This document shows positions 50,202 through 59,112 of a DNA stretch of 64,000 nucleotides, piece by piece. This DNA is from Propionibacteriaceae bacterium AM104-82 (lineage in GTDB: Bacteria > Actinomycetota > Actinomycetes > Propionibacteriales > Propionibacteriaceae). Where the stretch lies: positions 144,663 through 208,662 of the forward strand of contig JAQDQK010000003.1 in assembly GCA_027658995.1 (NCBI GenBank), written 5' to 3'. The notes under the pieces were generated by a model. It was not told the origin of the DNA. It searched no databases and saw only the letters and a list, made by a program, of their open reading frames with translations. Made by a program: the position numbers and the translations under genes. Each line of letters opens with the position of its first letter. The stretch's first letter is position 1.

Positions 50202-51221
50202 ATGCTCATCGCACAGCGCCCCACCCTCTCCGAAGAGGTCGTCTCCGACTTCCGTTCGCGGTTCATCATCGAGCCGCTGGAGCCGGGCTTCGGCTACACG
50301 CTTGGCAACTCGCTGCGTCGCACCCTGCTGTCGTCCATTCCGGGCGCGGCCGTGACCAGCATCAAGATCGAGGGCAACCAGCACGAGTTCTCCACCCTGG
50401 AGGGCGTCGTCGAGGACGTCACCGAGATCATCCTCAACCTCAAGGGCCTCGTGCTCTCGTCCGAGGAGGACGAGCCCGTGGTCATGTACCTGCGTAAGGC
50501 CGGCGCCGGCGCCGTCACCGCTGGCGACATTCAGCCCCCGGCCGGTGTGGAGATCCACAACCCGGAGCTGCACATCGCCACGCTCAACGACAACGGCAAG
50601 CTGGAGATGGAACTGGTGGTCGAGCGCGGCCGCGGTTACGTGTCGAGCGTTCAGAACAAGAACCCCGACGCCGAGATCGGCCGGATCCCGGTCGACTCGA
50701 TCTACTCGCCCGTGCTGAAGGTCACCTACAAGGTTGAGGCCACCCGTGTCGCCCAGCGCACCGACTTCGATCGTCTGATCATCGACGTCGAGACCAAGCC
50801 GTCGATCGCGCCGCGCGACGCCGTCGCCTCGGCAGGCCGCACGCTCGTTGAGCTCTTCGGCCTCGCCCGTGAGCTGAACGTCGACGCCGAGGGCATCGAG
50901 ATCGGCCCGTCCCCCGTGGACGAGCAGATCGCCGAGTCGCTGAACCTTCCCGTTGAGGACCTCGAGCTGTCGGTCCGCTCCTACAACTGCCTCAAGCGCG
51001 AGGGCATCCACACCGTTGGTGAGCTCGTCGCCCGCAGCGAAGAGGATCTGCTCGACATCCGCAACTTCGGCTCCAAGTCGATCGACGAGGTCAAGGAGAC
51101 CCTCGCGGGCCTCGGCCTCGCGCTGCGCGACTCGCACCCGGGCTTCGACCCGATGCAGGCGATCGAGCGCTACGACGAGGACGCCGACGACGCGGACTTC
51201 GCCGAGACCGAGCAGTACTGA
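50202..51221 (+). CDS. rpoA: RNA polymerase alpha subunit
   Basis: The 339-residue product has the N-terminal assembly domain ([25 protein letters not shown] region, 1 to about 230) and the C-terminal DNA- and activator-binding domain (about 250-310, [18 protein letters not shown]). An acidic tail ([15 protein letters not shown]) ends it. A GAAGGAA site precedes ATG 50202. Confidence 0.98.
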   Translation: MLIAQRPTLSEEVVSDFRSRFIIEPLEPGFGYTLGNSLRRTLLSSIPGAAVTSIKIEGNQHEFSTLEGVVEDVTEIILNLKGLVLSSEEDEPVVMYLRKAGAGAVTAGDIQPPAGVEIHNPELHIATLNDNGKLEMELVVERGRGYVSSVQNKNPDAEIGRIPVDSIYSPVLKVTYKVEATRVAQRTDFDRLIIDVETKPSIAPRDAVASAGRTLVELFGLARELNVDAEGIEIGPSPVDEQIAESLNLPVEDLELSVRSYNCLKREGIHTVGELVARSEEDLLDIRNFGSKSIDEVKETLAGLGLALRDSHPGFDPMQAIERYDEDADDADFAETEQY

Positions 51222-51260
51222 CCGCCCACCGCCTAAAAACACTCACGGAGATCTAAACCA

Positions 51261-51842
51261 ATGCCCAAGCCAACCAAGGGCGCCCGTCTGGGCGGCAGCC
51301 CCACGCACGAGCGCATGATCCTGCGCAACATGACCAGCCAGCTCATCGAGCACGGCCGGATCACCACCACGGAGACGAAGGCCCGCCGCGTGCAGCCCTT
51401 CGCCGAGAAGATCCTCACCAAGGCCAAGCGCGGAGACCTGCACTCCCGCCGCCAGGTGCTCGCCACCCTGTTCGAGAAGAAGCAGGTCATGGGCGAGCCC
51501 GTCAAGGCCAAGGACAAGCTCGTCAAGAAGCTCTTCGACGAGGTCGCCCCGACGCTCGAGGGTCGCGAGGGTGGCTACACCCGCATCACGAAGATCGGCC
51601 CCCGCAAGGGCGACAACGCGCCGATGGCCGTGATCGAGATCATCACCGAGGCTGTTGCTCCCAAGGCCAAGCCGGCCAAGGCCAAGGCCGCCAAGGCCGA
51701 GGCCCCCAAGGCTGAGGCCAAGGAAGAGGAGACCAAGGTCGAGGAAGAGACCGTCGAGGCCGAGGTCGAGGAGAACGCCGTTCCCGCCGACGAGGCCGCG
51801 ATCGAGGAGACCGAGGAGGCCGCGGCCTCCGAGGAGAAGTAA
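51261..51842 (+). CDS. rplQ: 50S ribosomal protein L17 with acidic C-terminal tail (bL17)
   Basis: Residues 1 to about 125 are a normal L17 ([20 protein letters not shown]). The rest, about 65 residues, is low complexity: an Ala/Lys/Pro part ([19 protein letters not shown]) then a Glu/Val/Ala-rich acidic part. Tails like this are frequent in actinobacterial L17; here no folded domain follows, unlike L4. A terminator lies just after. Confidence 0.96.
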   Translation: MPKPTKGARLGGSPTHERMILRNMTSQLIEHGRITTTETKARRVQPFAEKILTKAKRGDLHSRRQVLATLFEKKQVMGEPVKAKDKLVKKLFDEVAPTLEGREGGYTRITKIGPRKGDNAPMAVIEIITEAVAPKAKPAKAKAAKAEAPKAEAKEEETKVEEETVEAEVEENAVPADEAAIEETEEAAASEEK

Positions 51843-51860
51843 GCCTCACGAGTTCGTGAC

Positions 51861-51890
51861 AAGAGGGGTCCCTTGTGGGGCCCCTCTTGT
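51861..51890 (+). terminator. Intrinsic terminator of the alpha operon
   Basis: A 13-bp stem (51861-51873 with 51878-51890, one G-U pair, loop TTGT) follows rplQ. The downstream T-content is weak (TTGCATAT). Confidence 0.8.
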
Positions 51891-51963
51891 TGCATATCGG
51901 CATGGCCCGTCCAAAGGGGTGTTCTACCCGTGGACGCGGGCCGCCCCGGAGGCGGGAAGAATC

Positions 51964-51969
51964 TAGGCT
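51964..51969 (+). promoter_or_regulatory. Candidate -10 of the ABC_sub_bind importer
   Basis: TAGGCT at 51964-51969 lies 22 bases before the AAGGAG site of the binding-protein gene. A clear -35 is absent. Confidence 0.35.
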
Positions 51970-52001
51970 GTCACCCGCCAAACCTGTTCCAAGGAGACCC
52001 C

Positions 52002-52991
52002 ATGAAGCTCAAGGCCGCCGCCCTCGGCATCCTGGCCGCCACGCTGCTTTCCGCATGCGGTGGTACCACCCCGACCTCGACGCCCTCGGCCGACGCACCC
52101 GCCTCGGAGGGCGCCAAGAAGGCCGTGAAGATCGGCATCGCCCAGATCGTCACGCACCCCGCCCTCGACGCCGTCGCCGCCGGGTTCAAGGAGGCGCTGA
52201 ACGAGGCAGGCTACGAGGTCACCTACGCCGAGGAGAACGCGCAGGGCGACCAGGCGACGCTGAGCAGCATCGCCTCGACCTTCGCGTCCTCCGACAACGA
52301 CGGCTACCTGGCCATCGCCACCCCGACGGCGCAGGCGCTCGCCAACGCCATCACCGACAAGCCGATCGTCTTCGCGGCCGTCACCGACCCGGTCGCCGCA
52401 GGCCTCATGAAGGACTGGGACAAGCCGGACGCGAACCTGACGGGCGTCTCCGACCTGAACCCGATGAAGGAGCAGTTGGAGCTGATCAAGGAGGCGCTGC
52501 CCGAGGCGAAGACCGTCGGCATCGTGTACTCCTCCGGCGAGGTGAACTCCGAGGTGCAGGTCGCCGAGGCCGAGAAGGCCGCGGGTGACCTCGGTCTCGA
52601 GATCAAGAAGGCCACCGTCACCAACTCCTCCGAGGTGCAGCAGGCCGCCGACTCGCTCGACGTCGACGCGTTCCTGGTCCCGACAGACAACACGGTCGTC
52701 TCGGCCGCCGAGTCCGTCATCCAGATCGGCGAGCAGAAGCAGATCCCCGTCTTCGCCTCCGACGAGTCCACCGTCGAGCGCGGCGCCGCCGCAGGGCTCT
52801 CGGTGAACTACACCCAGCAGGGCAAGGACGCCGCGGCGATCATGATCAAGCTCCTCGACGGCACGGCCGCCTCGGAGATCCCCGTCGAGACCCAGAAGGA
52901 GTTCGACCTGTTCGTCAACGCCGAGATGGGCAAGAAGCAGGGCCTCGAACTGCCCGAGGCCATCGTCTCGCGCGCCACGAAGCAGTTCTGA
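52002..52991 (+). CDS. ABC transporter substrate-binding lipoprotein, ABC_sub_bind family (TrpX-like)
   Basis: The 329-residue product has a lipoprotein signal with lipobox LSAC (Cys19), a Ser/Thr/Ala linker and the PF04392 fold (VKIGIAQIVTHPALDAVAAGF), as in TrpX-type binding proteins for tryptophan or tyrosine in Firmicutes. The ligand in actinobacteria is not known; an amino acid or a nucleoside-like compound is possible. It starts at ATG 52002 after AAGGAG. Confidence 0.88.
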   Translation: MKLKAAALGILAATLLSACGGTTPTSTPSADAPASEGAKKAVKIGIAQIVTHPALDAVAAGFKEALNEAGYEVTYAEENAQGDQATLSSIASTFASSDNDGYLAIATPTAQALANAITDKPIVFAAVTDPVAAGLMKDWDKPDANLTGVSDLNPMKEQLELIKEALPEAKTVGIVYSSGEVNSEVQVAEAEKAAGDLGLEIKKATVTNSSEVQQAADSLDVDAFLVPTDNTVVSAAESVIQIGEQKQIPVFASDESTVERGAAAGLSVNYTQQGKDAAAIMIKLLDGTAASEIPVETQKEFDLFVNAEMGKKQGLELPEAIVSRATKQF

Positions 52992-52998
52992 GCCTGAG

Positions 52999-53904
52999 AT
53001 GTACATCGCCCTGGAACTCGGCTTCCTGTACGCCGTCATGGCGTTGGGGGTCTACCTCACGTATCGGGTGCTCGACTTTCCCGACCTGACGGTGGATGGC
53101 TCGTTCACGACCGGCGCGGCCACCTGCGCCATGATGATCGTGGGCGGGCTGCCGGTTCCGGTGGCGATGGCGGGCGGCGTCGTGGCGGGCATGCTCGCCG
53201 GCGCCATCACAGGTGCGCTGCACGTCTGGGGCAGGATCAACCCGCTGCTCGCGGGCATCCTGACCCAGATCGCGCTGTACTCCATCAACCTGCGCATCAT
53301 GGGCAACAAGGCCAACGTCCCGCTGCTGCGCGAGACCACGGCCTTCACGTGGCTCAAGGACCACTCGCTGATGCGCTCCTGGGTGTCGGTGGCCATTCTC
53401 GCGGGCGTCGCGCTGATCGTCGCCGCGCTGCTCTACTGGTTCCTCGGCACCAGTTACGGCGTCGCGCTGCGCGCCACCGGAGACAACGAACTGATGGCCC
53501 GATCCCAGGGCATCAACACCGGCGCGTCAAAGATCGTCGGCCTGATGATCTCCAACGGCATCGTCGGGCTCTGCGGCACGCTCGTGGTCCAGCACCAGGG
53601 CTTCGCCGACATCTCGATGGGCATCGGCATCATCGTCGCTGGCCTCGCCTCCGTGATCGTCGGGCAGGCCATCTTCGGCATGACGGCGGTCTGGCAGGCG
53701 ATCCTTGCGGTCGTGGCAGGCTCGGTCATCTACCGCGTGGTGATCCAGTTGGCGCTCGGCGCCGAATGGTTCACCGCCAACGACATGAAGCTGATCTCCG
53801 CGGTGCTCGTGGTGCTCGCGCTGGTGCTGCCCCAGTGGGGCCCGCTGAAGCGGCTGAGGATTAAGCGCAGGCGCGACAAGGCCGTCGCGGAAGGGGCGAG
53901 CTGA
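52999..53904 (+). CDS. ABC transporter permease of the TrpY-like family
   Basis: The 301-residue product has about eight to nine hydrophobic segments and starts MYIALELGFLYAVMALGVYL, with the FPDLTVDGSFTTGAA motif of this permease family (BPD_transp_2 related). It follows the binding protein after 7 bases and overlaps the ATPase gene by one base. Confidence 0.88.
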   Translation: MYIALELGFLYAVMALGVYLTYRVLDFPDLTVDGSFTTGAATCAMMIVGGLPVPVAMAGGVVAGMLAGAITGALHVWGRINPLLAGILTQIALYSINLRIMGNKANVPLLRETTAFTWLKDHSLMRSWVSVAILAGVALIVAALLYWFLGTSYGVALRATGDNELMARSQGINTGASKIVGLMISNGIVGLCGTLVVQHQGFADISMGIGIIVAGLASVIVGQAIFGMTAVWQAILAVVAGSVIYRVVIQLALGAEWFTANDMKLISAVLVVLALVLPQWGPLKRLRIKRRRDKAVAEGAS

Positions 53905-54695
53905 TGCTGAAACTCGACAACGTCACCAAGCGCTTCTTCCCCGGCACCGTCAACGAGCGGGTCGCCCTCGACGGGCTCAGCCTGACGCTGAACGAGGGCG
54001 ACTTCGTCACCGTGATCGGCTCCAACGGCGCGGGCAAGTCGACCATGCTCAACGTCATCTCCGGGCGCTACCCCGTCGACGGGGGCAAGGTGCTGATCGG
54101 CGACCGCGACGTCACCAAGCTTGGCGAGCACAAGCGGGCGACCTGGGTCGCCCGGGTGTTCCAGGACCCGATGGCGGGCACCGCGCCGCACCTGACCATC
54201 GAGGAGAACCTCGCCATCGCCTTCGAGCGCGGCCGCACCCGCGGCCTCGGGATGGCGGTCACCGCGGCCAAGCGGGCCGAGTACCGGGTCGCGCTCGCAA
54301 CGCTCGAACTCGGCCTGGAGGACCGGCTGCAGATGCGCGTCGGGATGCTGTCGGGCGGACAGCGGCAGGCCCTCAGCCTGCTGATGGCGACCTACGTGCA
54401 CCCCGACATCCTGTTGCTCGACGAGCACACCGCCGCGCTGGACCCGTCGCGTGCCGAGCTGATCACCCGCCTGACCGGGGAGGCCGTCGAGCGCAACAAC
54501 CTGACGGCCCTGATGGTCACGCACAACATGGACCAGGCCATCACGCTCGGCAACCGGCTGATCATGATGCACGAGGGCCGCGTGGTGCTTGAGGTAGACG
54601 AGGAGGCCAAGCGGACCATCACCGCCGACGCGCTGCTCGCGGAGTTCTCCAAGATCAAGGGCGCCGCCCTTTCGGACCGCATGCTGCTCGACTGA
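53904..54695 (+). CDS. ABC transporter ATP-binding protein (TrpZ-like)
   Basis: The 263-residue product has Walker A GSNGAGKST, signature MLSGGQRQ and Walker B ILLLDEH with the unusual histidine seen in this subfamily. It completes a binding protein-permease-ATPase importer. A LacI gene follows after 45 bases. Confidence 0.9.
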   Translation: MLKLDNVTKRFFPGTVNERVALDGLSLTLNEGDFVTVIGSNGAGKSTMLNVISGRYPVDGGKVLIGDRDVTKLGEHKRATWVARVFQDPMAGTAPHLTIEENLAIAFERGRTRGLGMAVTAAKRAEYRVALATLELGLEDRLQMRVGMLSGGQRQALSLLMATYVHPDILLLDEHTAALDPSRAELITRLTGEAVERNNLTALMVTHNMDQAITLGNRLIMMHEGRVVLEVDEEAKRTITADALLAEFSKIKGAALSDRMLLD

Positions 54696-54740
54696 GCCTC
54701 CCCGCGGCCAGCGCTATGCTTCGCGTGGAGGTAGGCGAAG

Positions 54741-55763
54741 GTGACTGACAACCCGACACCCGCCCGCCCGAACATTCGCCATGTTGCGTCGGCGGCCGGG
54801 GTATCGCACATGACGGTCTCGCGCGTCCTCAACAACCACCCGAGCATCCGGCCAGGCACCAGGCAGCGGGTGCTCGACGCCATCGAGGAACTCAACTTCC
54901 GGCCCAACAGCGCCGCGCGGGCGCTCGCGACGCAACGCAACCGACGGATCGGGGTGCTGGTCGACGCGTCAAGCGCCTACGGGCCCAGCAGCACGCTGCG
55001 CGGCATCGAACTGGCCGCGGGCGAGGACGACTACTCGGTCACCTCCGTCAGCGTGCCCTCCGAGGAGCAGGGCGGCATGCAGTCCGCCGTCGACCAGTTG
55101 ACCGCCCAGGGCGTCGACGCGCTGTGCGTGATCGCGCCGCGCTCCTCGTCGCTCGCCACGCTCCGCCAACTCGACATCGGGCTGCCGGTGCTCGCCATCA
55201 AGGCCGAGGGCGACCCGAACTTCCTCACCACCGCCGTCGACCAGCAGCAGGGGGCGATCCTGGTGGTCGACCACCTCGCCGAGCTGGGGCACCGCGACAT
55301 CCTGCACCTGGCGGGCCCGCTCGACTGGTTCGACGCCCGCGCCCGCGAGCGCGCCTTCCACGCCCGGATCCGGGAATGGAAGCTCCGGGAACGCCCCATC
55401 GTGGTGGGGGACTGGTCGGCCGACTTCGCCTACGACTACGCGGCCTCCCTGAAGCGCCGCCCCGAGTACACCGCCATCTTCGCCGCCAACGACGAGATGG
55501 CGCTCGGCCTGATCCACGGCTTCGCGGAGCGCGGCATCGCCGTGCCCGAGGAACTCAGCATCGTCGGCTTCGACGACCTGCCCCTGACGGCGCACTTCCT
55601 GCCTCCGCTGACCACCGTCCGACAGGACTTCCACCTGCTCGGCTCCAAGGTGGTCGCGGCGCTGATCTCCGCCGCTGAGGGACGCGAGGTGCCGCGCCGC
55701 ACCAAGCTCCCCGTCGAGCTCAAGGTGCGCGAGTCGAGCGCACCTCCGCGGGCAGCGTCGTGA
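54741..55763 (+). CDS. LacI-family transcriptional regulator
   Basis: The 340-residue product has the helix-turn-helix (IRHVASAAGVSHMTVSRVLN, about residues 10-29) and a PBP-like effector domain with SIVGFDDLPLTAHFLPPLTT. The start is GTG 54741 with GGAGG at 54727-54731; TATGCT at 54715-54720 may be its own -10. It overlaps the RbsA-like ATPase gene by 4 bases. No CG-centred palindrome was found in the short gap before it, so its operator is probably elsewhere. Confidence 0.9.
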   Translation: MTDNPTPARPNIRHVASAAGVSHMTVSRVLNNHPSIRPGTRQRVLDAIEELNFRPNSAARALATQRNRRIGVLVDASSAYGPSSTLRGIELAAGEDDYSVTSVSVPSEEQGGMQSAVDQLTAQGVDALCVIAPRSSSLATLRQLDIGLPVLAIKAEGDPNFLTTAVDQQQGAILVVDHLAELGHRDILHLAGPLDWFDARARERAFHARIREWKLRERPIVVGDWSADFAYDYAASLKRRPEYTAIFAANDEMALGLIHGFAERGIAVPEELSIVGFDDLPLTAHFLPPLTTVRQDFHLLGSKVVAALISAAEGREVPRRTKLPVELKVRESSAPPRAAS

Positions 55764-57289
55764 CGGCGCTCGTCGAATTGCGCGACGTCACGGTCGCCTT
55801 CCCCGGGGTGACCGCGCTCGACCGCGTCAGCCTGTCGCTGTACCCGGGAGAGGTGCACGCGCTGATGGGGGAGAACGGGGCGGGCAAGTCGACCGTCGTG
55901 AAGGCCCTCAACGGCGTCTGCCCCATCGACGGGGGAGAGATCCTGCTCGACGGCCAGCCCGTCTCGCTGACCGGCCCCGCCGACGCGCACGCCGCGGGCA
56001 TCGCCACCGTCTTCCAGGACATCCACCTCGGCCCGAAGCTCAACGTCGTCGAGAACGTGATGCTCGGCCACGAGGTGCGCGGCCGGTTTGGGATCAACTG
56101 GTCGGCGACACGGGCCCGCGCCGCGGAGGTGCTGGCCGACCTCGGCCTCGACGATCTCGACGTGAACCGCGGCCTCGACACGCTCCCGCCGTCGGTGCAG
56201 CAACTGGTGGCGATCGCGCGGGCGATGGTCGACCGGCCAAGGGTGCTGCTGCTCGACGAGCCCACCTCCAGCCTCGAGGCCCCCGACGTGCAGCGGCTGT
56301 TCCGGATCATCAGGGCGCTGCGCGACCGCGGCGTCGCCATCGTGTTCGTGTCCCACTTCCTTGAGCAGGTCTATGCGATCAGCGACAGGATGACCGTGCT
56401 GCGCGACGGCCGCGTCCAGGGCGAGTTCATGACCCGCGAGATCGACCGCGTCGAGCTGATCTCCAGGATGCTCGGCCGCGACATCGAGGCGCTGCGCCAG
56501 ATCGGCTCGCAGCGCCGCGCGCACCACCAGGAGCCAGAGGGCACCCCCGTCATCGAGGCGCGGGGCATCACGCAGCGCGAGGAGGTCGAGCCAACCGACC
56601 TGGAGGTGCACCGCGGCGAGATCGTCGGCCTCGCGGGCCTGCGCGGCTCGGGTCGCACGGAACTGGCCGCGCTGCTGACCGGCATCACCCGCCCAGACGG
56701 GGGAACGCTGCTCGTGGAGGGGAGCGAGGTCCGGTTCCGCAACCCGGGCGACGCGCTGGCCAGGCACATCGTCGCCTCCGTCGAGCGGCGCGCCGACCTC
56801 GGCATCATCGGGGAACTGTCGGTGGCCGACAACATCCTGATCGGGCTGCAGGCGCTGCGCGGATGGCGCCACAAGGTCTCCAAGCGGGAGCGCGCGGAGG
56901 TGCTCGCCTGGTCCGTCGACAACTTCGGCCTCGAGTCGGTGCCGATGGACAGGCAGGCCAAGTTCCTGTCCGGGGGTGAGCAGCAGCGCGTGCTGCTTGC
57001 CCGGCTGTTCGCCACCCGTCCGATCGTGATGGTGCTCGATGAGCCGACGCGGGGCATCGACATCGCGGCGAAGGTCGAACTGCAGTCGCGGATCGCAACG
57101 CTGGTCGACAAGGGCATGGGCATCGTGTTCATCTCCTCGGAGTTCAGCGAGGTGGTCCGGATGAGCGACCGCATCGTGGTGCTGAAGGACAGGGGAAAGA
57201 TCGGCGAGCTCAGCAACGGCCCCGGCGTGACCGTCGACACCATCGTCGAGATGATCGCGGCCGATGGCGCAGACGACGACGGGGACTGA
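55760..57289 (+). CDS. RbsA/MglA-type double ABC ATPase, no permease nearby
   Basis: The 509-residue product has two ABC domains. The first has Walker A GENGAGKST and a degenerate signature (LPPSVQQL); the second has the altered Walker A GLRGSGRT typical of the family and LSGGEQQRV. Such proteins power ribose- or galactose-type importers, but no RbsC-like permease or RbsB-like binding protein is encoded next to it. It may serve transporters elsewhere, or the TrpXYZ-like importer upstream. The start GTG 55760 overlaps the LacI stop (GTGA). Confidence 0.9.
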   Translation: MTALVELRDVTVAFPGVTALDRVSLSLYPGEVHALMGENGAGKSTVVKALNGVCPIDGGEILLDGQPVSLTGPADAHAAGIATVFQDIHLGPKLNVVENVMLGHEVRGRFGINWSATRARAAEVLADLGLDDLDVNRGLDTLPPSVQQLVAIARAMVDRPRVLLLDEPTSSLEAPDVQRLFRIIRALRDRGVAIVFVSHFLEQVYAISDRMTVLRDGRVQGEFMTREIDRVELISRMLGRDIEALRQIGSQRRAHHQEPEGTPVIEARGITQREEVEPTDLEVHRGEIVGLAGLRGSGRTELAALLTGITRPDGGTLLVEGSEVRFRNPGDALARHIVASVERRADLGIIGELSVADNILIGLQALRGWRHKVSKRERAEVLAWSVDNFGLESVPMDRQAKFLSGGEQQRVLLARLFATRPIVMVLDEPTRGIDIAAKVELQSRIATLVDKGMGIVFISSEFSEVVRMSDRIVVLKDRGKIGELSNGPGVTVDTIVEMIAADGADDDGD

Positions 57290-57318
57290 GCCCGCGGCGC
57301 TTCTGGTTCAATAGGGCA

Positions 57319-58461
57319 ATGCGCATCGCCCAGTTGGCCAACTTCGTGGGCCCAACCTCGGGCGGCATGAAGGTCGTCATCGAGACCCTCGGGCAGGGCT
57401 ATGTCGACGCGGGCCACACCCGCATCTTCGTCTCCCCGGGGGCGCGCGACGAGGTCGTCGAGACCGAGGCGGGCATCCTGGTATCGGTGCGGGCGCCGAA
57501 GGTCTCGGAGCAGTACCGGATGATCTTCCAGCCGTGGCGCGTGCTCGATGTCCTCGACCGGTTCCGGCCCACCAACATCGAGGTCTCCGACAAGTGGACG
57601 CTGTCGCCCGCCGCGCGGTGGGCCGCGAAGCGCAGCGTCGGCTCGGTGCTGTTCAGCCACGAGCGGCTCTCCGACATGCTTGCGATGTGGGCGCGCCGCT
57701 CCTTCGGGGTCGAGACGACCGTCGGCGCGCTCAACCGGCGGCTGTCGAAGGTCTTCGACTCGGTGGTGGTGACAAGCCAGTTCGCCGCAGACGAGTTCGA
57801 CAACACCGGAGCGAGCCTCAGCCTGATCCCGCTCGGCGTCGACCTCGAGACGTTCACCCCGGACGCGGGATCGCCTGCCGACGACGGCGTCGCCAAGTTC
57901 TGCTACGTTGGCCGACTCTCGCACGAGAAGAGCCCCCAGTTGGCCGTCGAGACCGTCGTCGAACTGCACCGACGCGGCCACAAGGTCCGCCTCGACCTAT
58001 ACGGCACCGGCCCCGACAAGGCCGAACTGCAGCGCGTCGCAGGCGATGCGCCGGTCTTCTTCCAGGGCTTCGTCGCTGGCCGCGACCAGGTCGCGGCCAG
58101 GATCGCGGCCGCGGACATCTCGCTCTCGGTGTGCCCTGCGGAGACCTTCGGGCTCGCGGTGCTCGAGGCGCTCGCCTGCGGCACCCCGGTCGTCACCTCC
58201 AACCGTGGGGGAGCGCACGAACTGGTCGACGCGACCTCCGGCGCCGCGGGCGACCCCAACGGCCCGTCGCTCGCCGACGCCGTCGAGTCGCTGCTGCCAC
58301 GGCTCGGGCCCGACCTGCGCCGCGCGGCACGCGCCCGCGCCGAGCGCTACCCCTGGCAGGCCACCATCGACGCCATGCTCGCGCTGCACGCCGAGCTGGC
58401 CGACGAGGTGCCCTACCGCTCCCTGAAGGGATTCGCCCGCCGCAGGAAGGACGACAGATGA
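57319..58461 (+). CDS. Glycosyltransferase family 4
   Basis: The 380-residue product has a GT-B fold: SGGMKVVIETLGQGY near the N-terminus, FCYVGRLSHEKSPQLAVET in the middle, and PAETFGLAVLEALACGTPVV at the nucleotide-sugar site. It transfers a sugar, probably mannose or glucose, to a lipid or polysaccharide acceptor that is unknown. There is no strong binding site before ATG 57319. It overlaps the next gene by 4 bases. Confidence 0.9.
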   Translation: MRIAQLANFVGPTSGGMKVVIETLGQGYVDAGHTRIFVSPGARDEVVETEAGILVSVRAPKVSEQYRMIFQPWRVLDVLDRFRPTNIEVSDKWTLSPAARWAAKRSVGSVLFSHERLSDMLAMWARRSFGVETTVGALNRRLSKVFDSVVVTSQFAADEFDNTGASLSLIPLGVDLETFTPDAGSPADDGVAKFCYVGRLSHEKSPQLAVETVVELHRRGHKVRLDLYGTGPDKAELQRVAGDAPVFFQGFVAGRDQVAARIAAADISLSVCPAETFGLAVLEALACGTPVVTSNRGGAHELVDATSGAAGDPNGPSLADAVESLLPRLGPDLRRAARARAERYPWQATIDAMLALHAELADEVPYRSLKGFARRRKDDR

Positions 58462-59072
58462 AGCTGCGCTGGGGCCTGCCCGTGCTACTCGCGGCCGCGC
58501 TGATCCCCGTGTGGGTGATGGCGCCGCCCGCCGTGAAGACCGACGCGCCTGACACCGTCGACGGCCTGATCGCCCGTGCCAAGGCGAGCGGGGCGACCGG
58601 CCGTGCCCTGGCCGACGAGGCCATCCGGCTCGTCGCGGAGGCCTTCCCCGCGCACTCGCTGTGGCACCTGACCGAGTCGCCCGCGCGGGCGCTGCGCGCG
58701 CACCGCGGCTGGTCGCACCAGTACAACACCGTGCTGTTCGAGGTGCTGCGCGGCCTCGGCTTCCAGACCAGCCTGGTGCACGCCGCGCGGGTCCGCGGCT
58801 TCGGCTACCCCTGGTGGCTGAGCGGCCACAGTTGGGTCAAGGTGATGGTCGAGGACCGCGCCCTCGACGCCTGCGCCTCCGACCCGTCCTCGACGGTCGG
58901 CAACCCGCCCTTCGTGCCGGTGACCGCCGAACTGCCGCTGCGGATCGTGACCCGCTGGGCGGTCGGCGCCGCGCTGGTGCCGTTCGTGGTCGCCGAGGTG
59001 TGGCGCGCCTGGCTCACCGGGCGCCCGGTCGCGCCGTGGGTCTACGGCGACAAGGACTGCTCCCGCCCCTAG
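58458..59072 (+). CDS. Transglutaminase-like exported protein without catalytic cysteine
   Basis: The 204-residue product has an N-terminal hydrophobic signal or anchor (residues 6-22, LPVLLAAALIPVWVMAP). The central part resembles a transglutaminase/NlpC-like core: WSHQYNTVLFEVLRGLGFQT where the Cys helix is expected, then GHSWVKVMVEDRALDACASD with a His and an Asp in the right places. The residue expected to be Cys is Tyr or Asn, so catalysis of the usual type is doubtful. ATG 58458 overlaps the glycosyltransferase stop. The family assignment is inference from pattern. Confidence 0.6.
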   Translation: MKLRWGLPVLLAAALIPVWVMAPPAVKTDAPDTVDGLIARAKASGATGRALADEAIRLVAEAFPAHSLWHLTESPARALRAHRGWSHQYNTVLFEVLRGLGFQTSLVHAARVRGFGYPWWLSGHSWVKVMVEDRALDACASDPSSTVGNPPFVPVTAELPLRIVTRWAVGAALVPFVVAEVWRAWLTGRPVAPWVYGDKDCSRP

Positions 59073-59112
59073 CCATTGGGCCTGAACCCACGAAAGGCGT
59101 AGGGTCGAGCGG

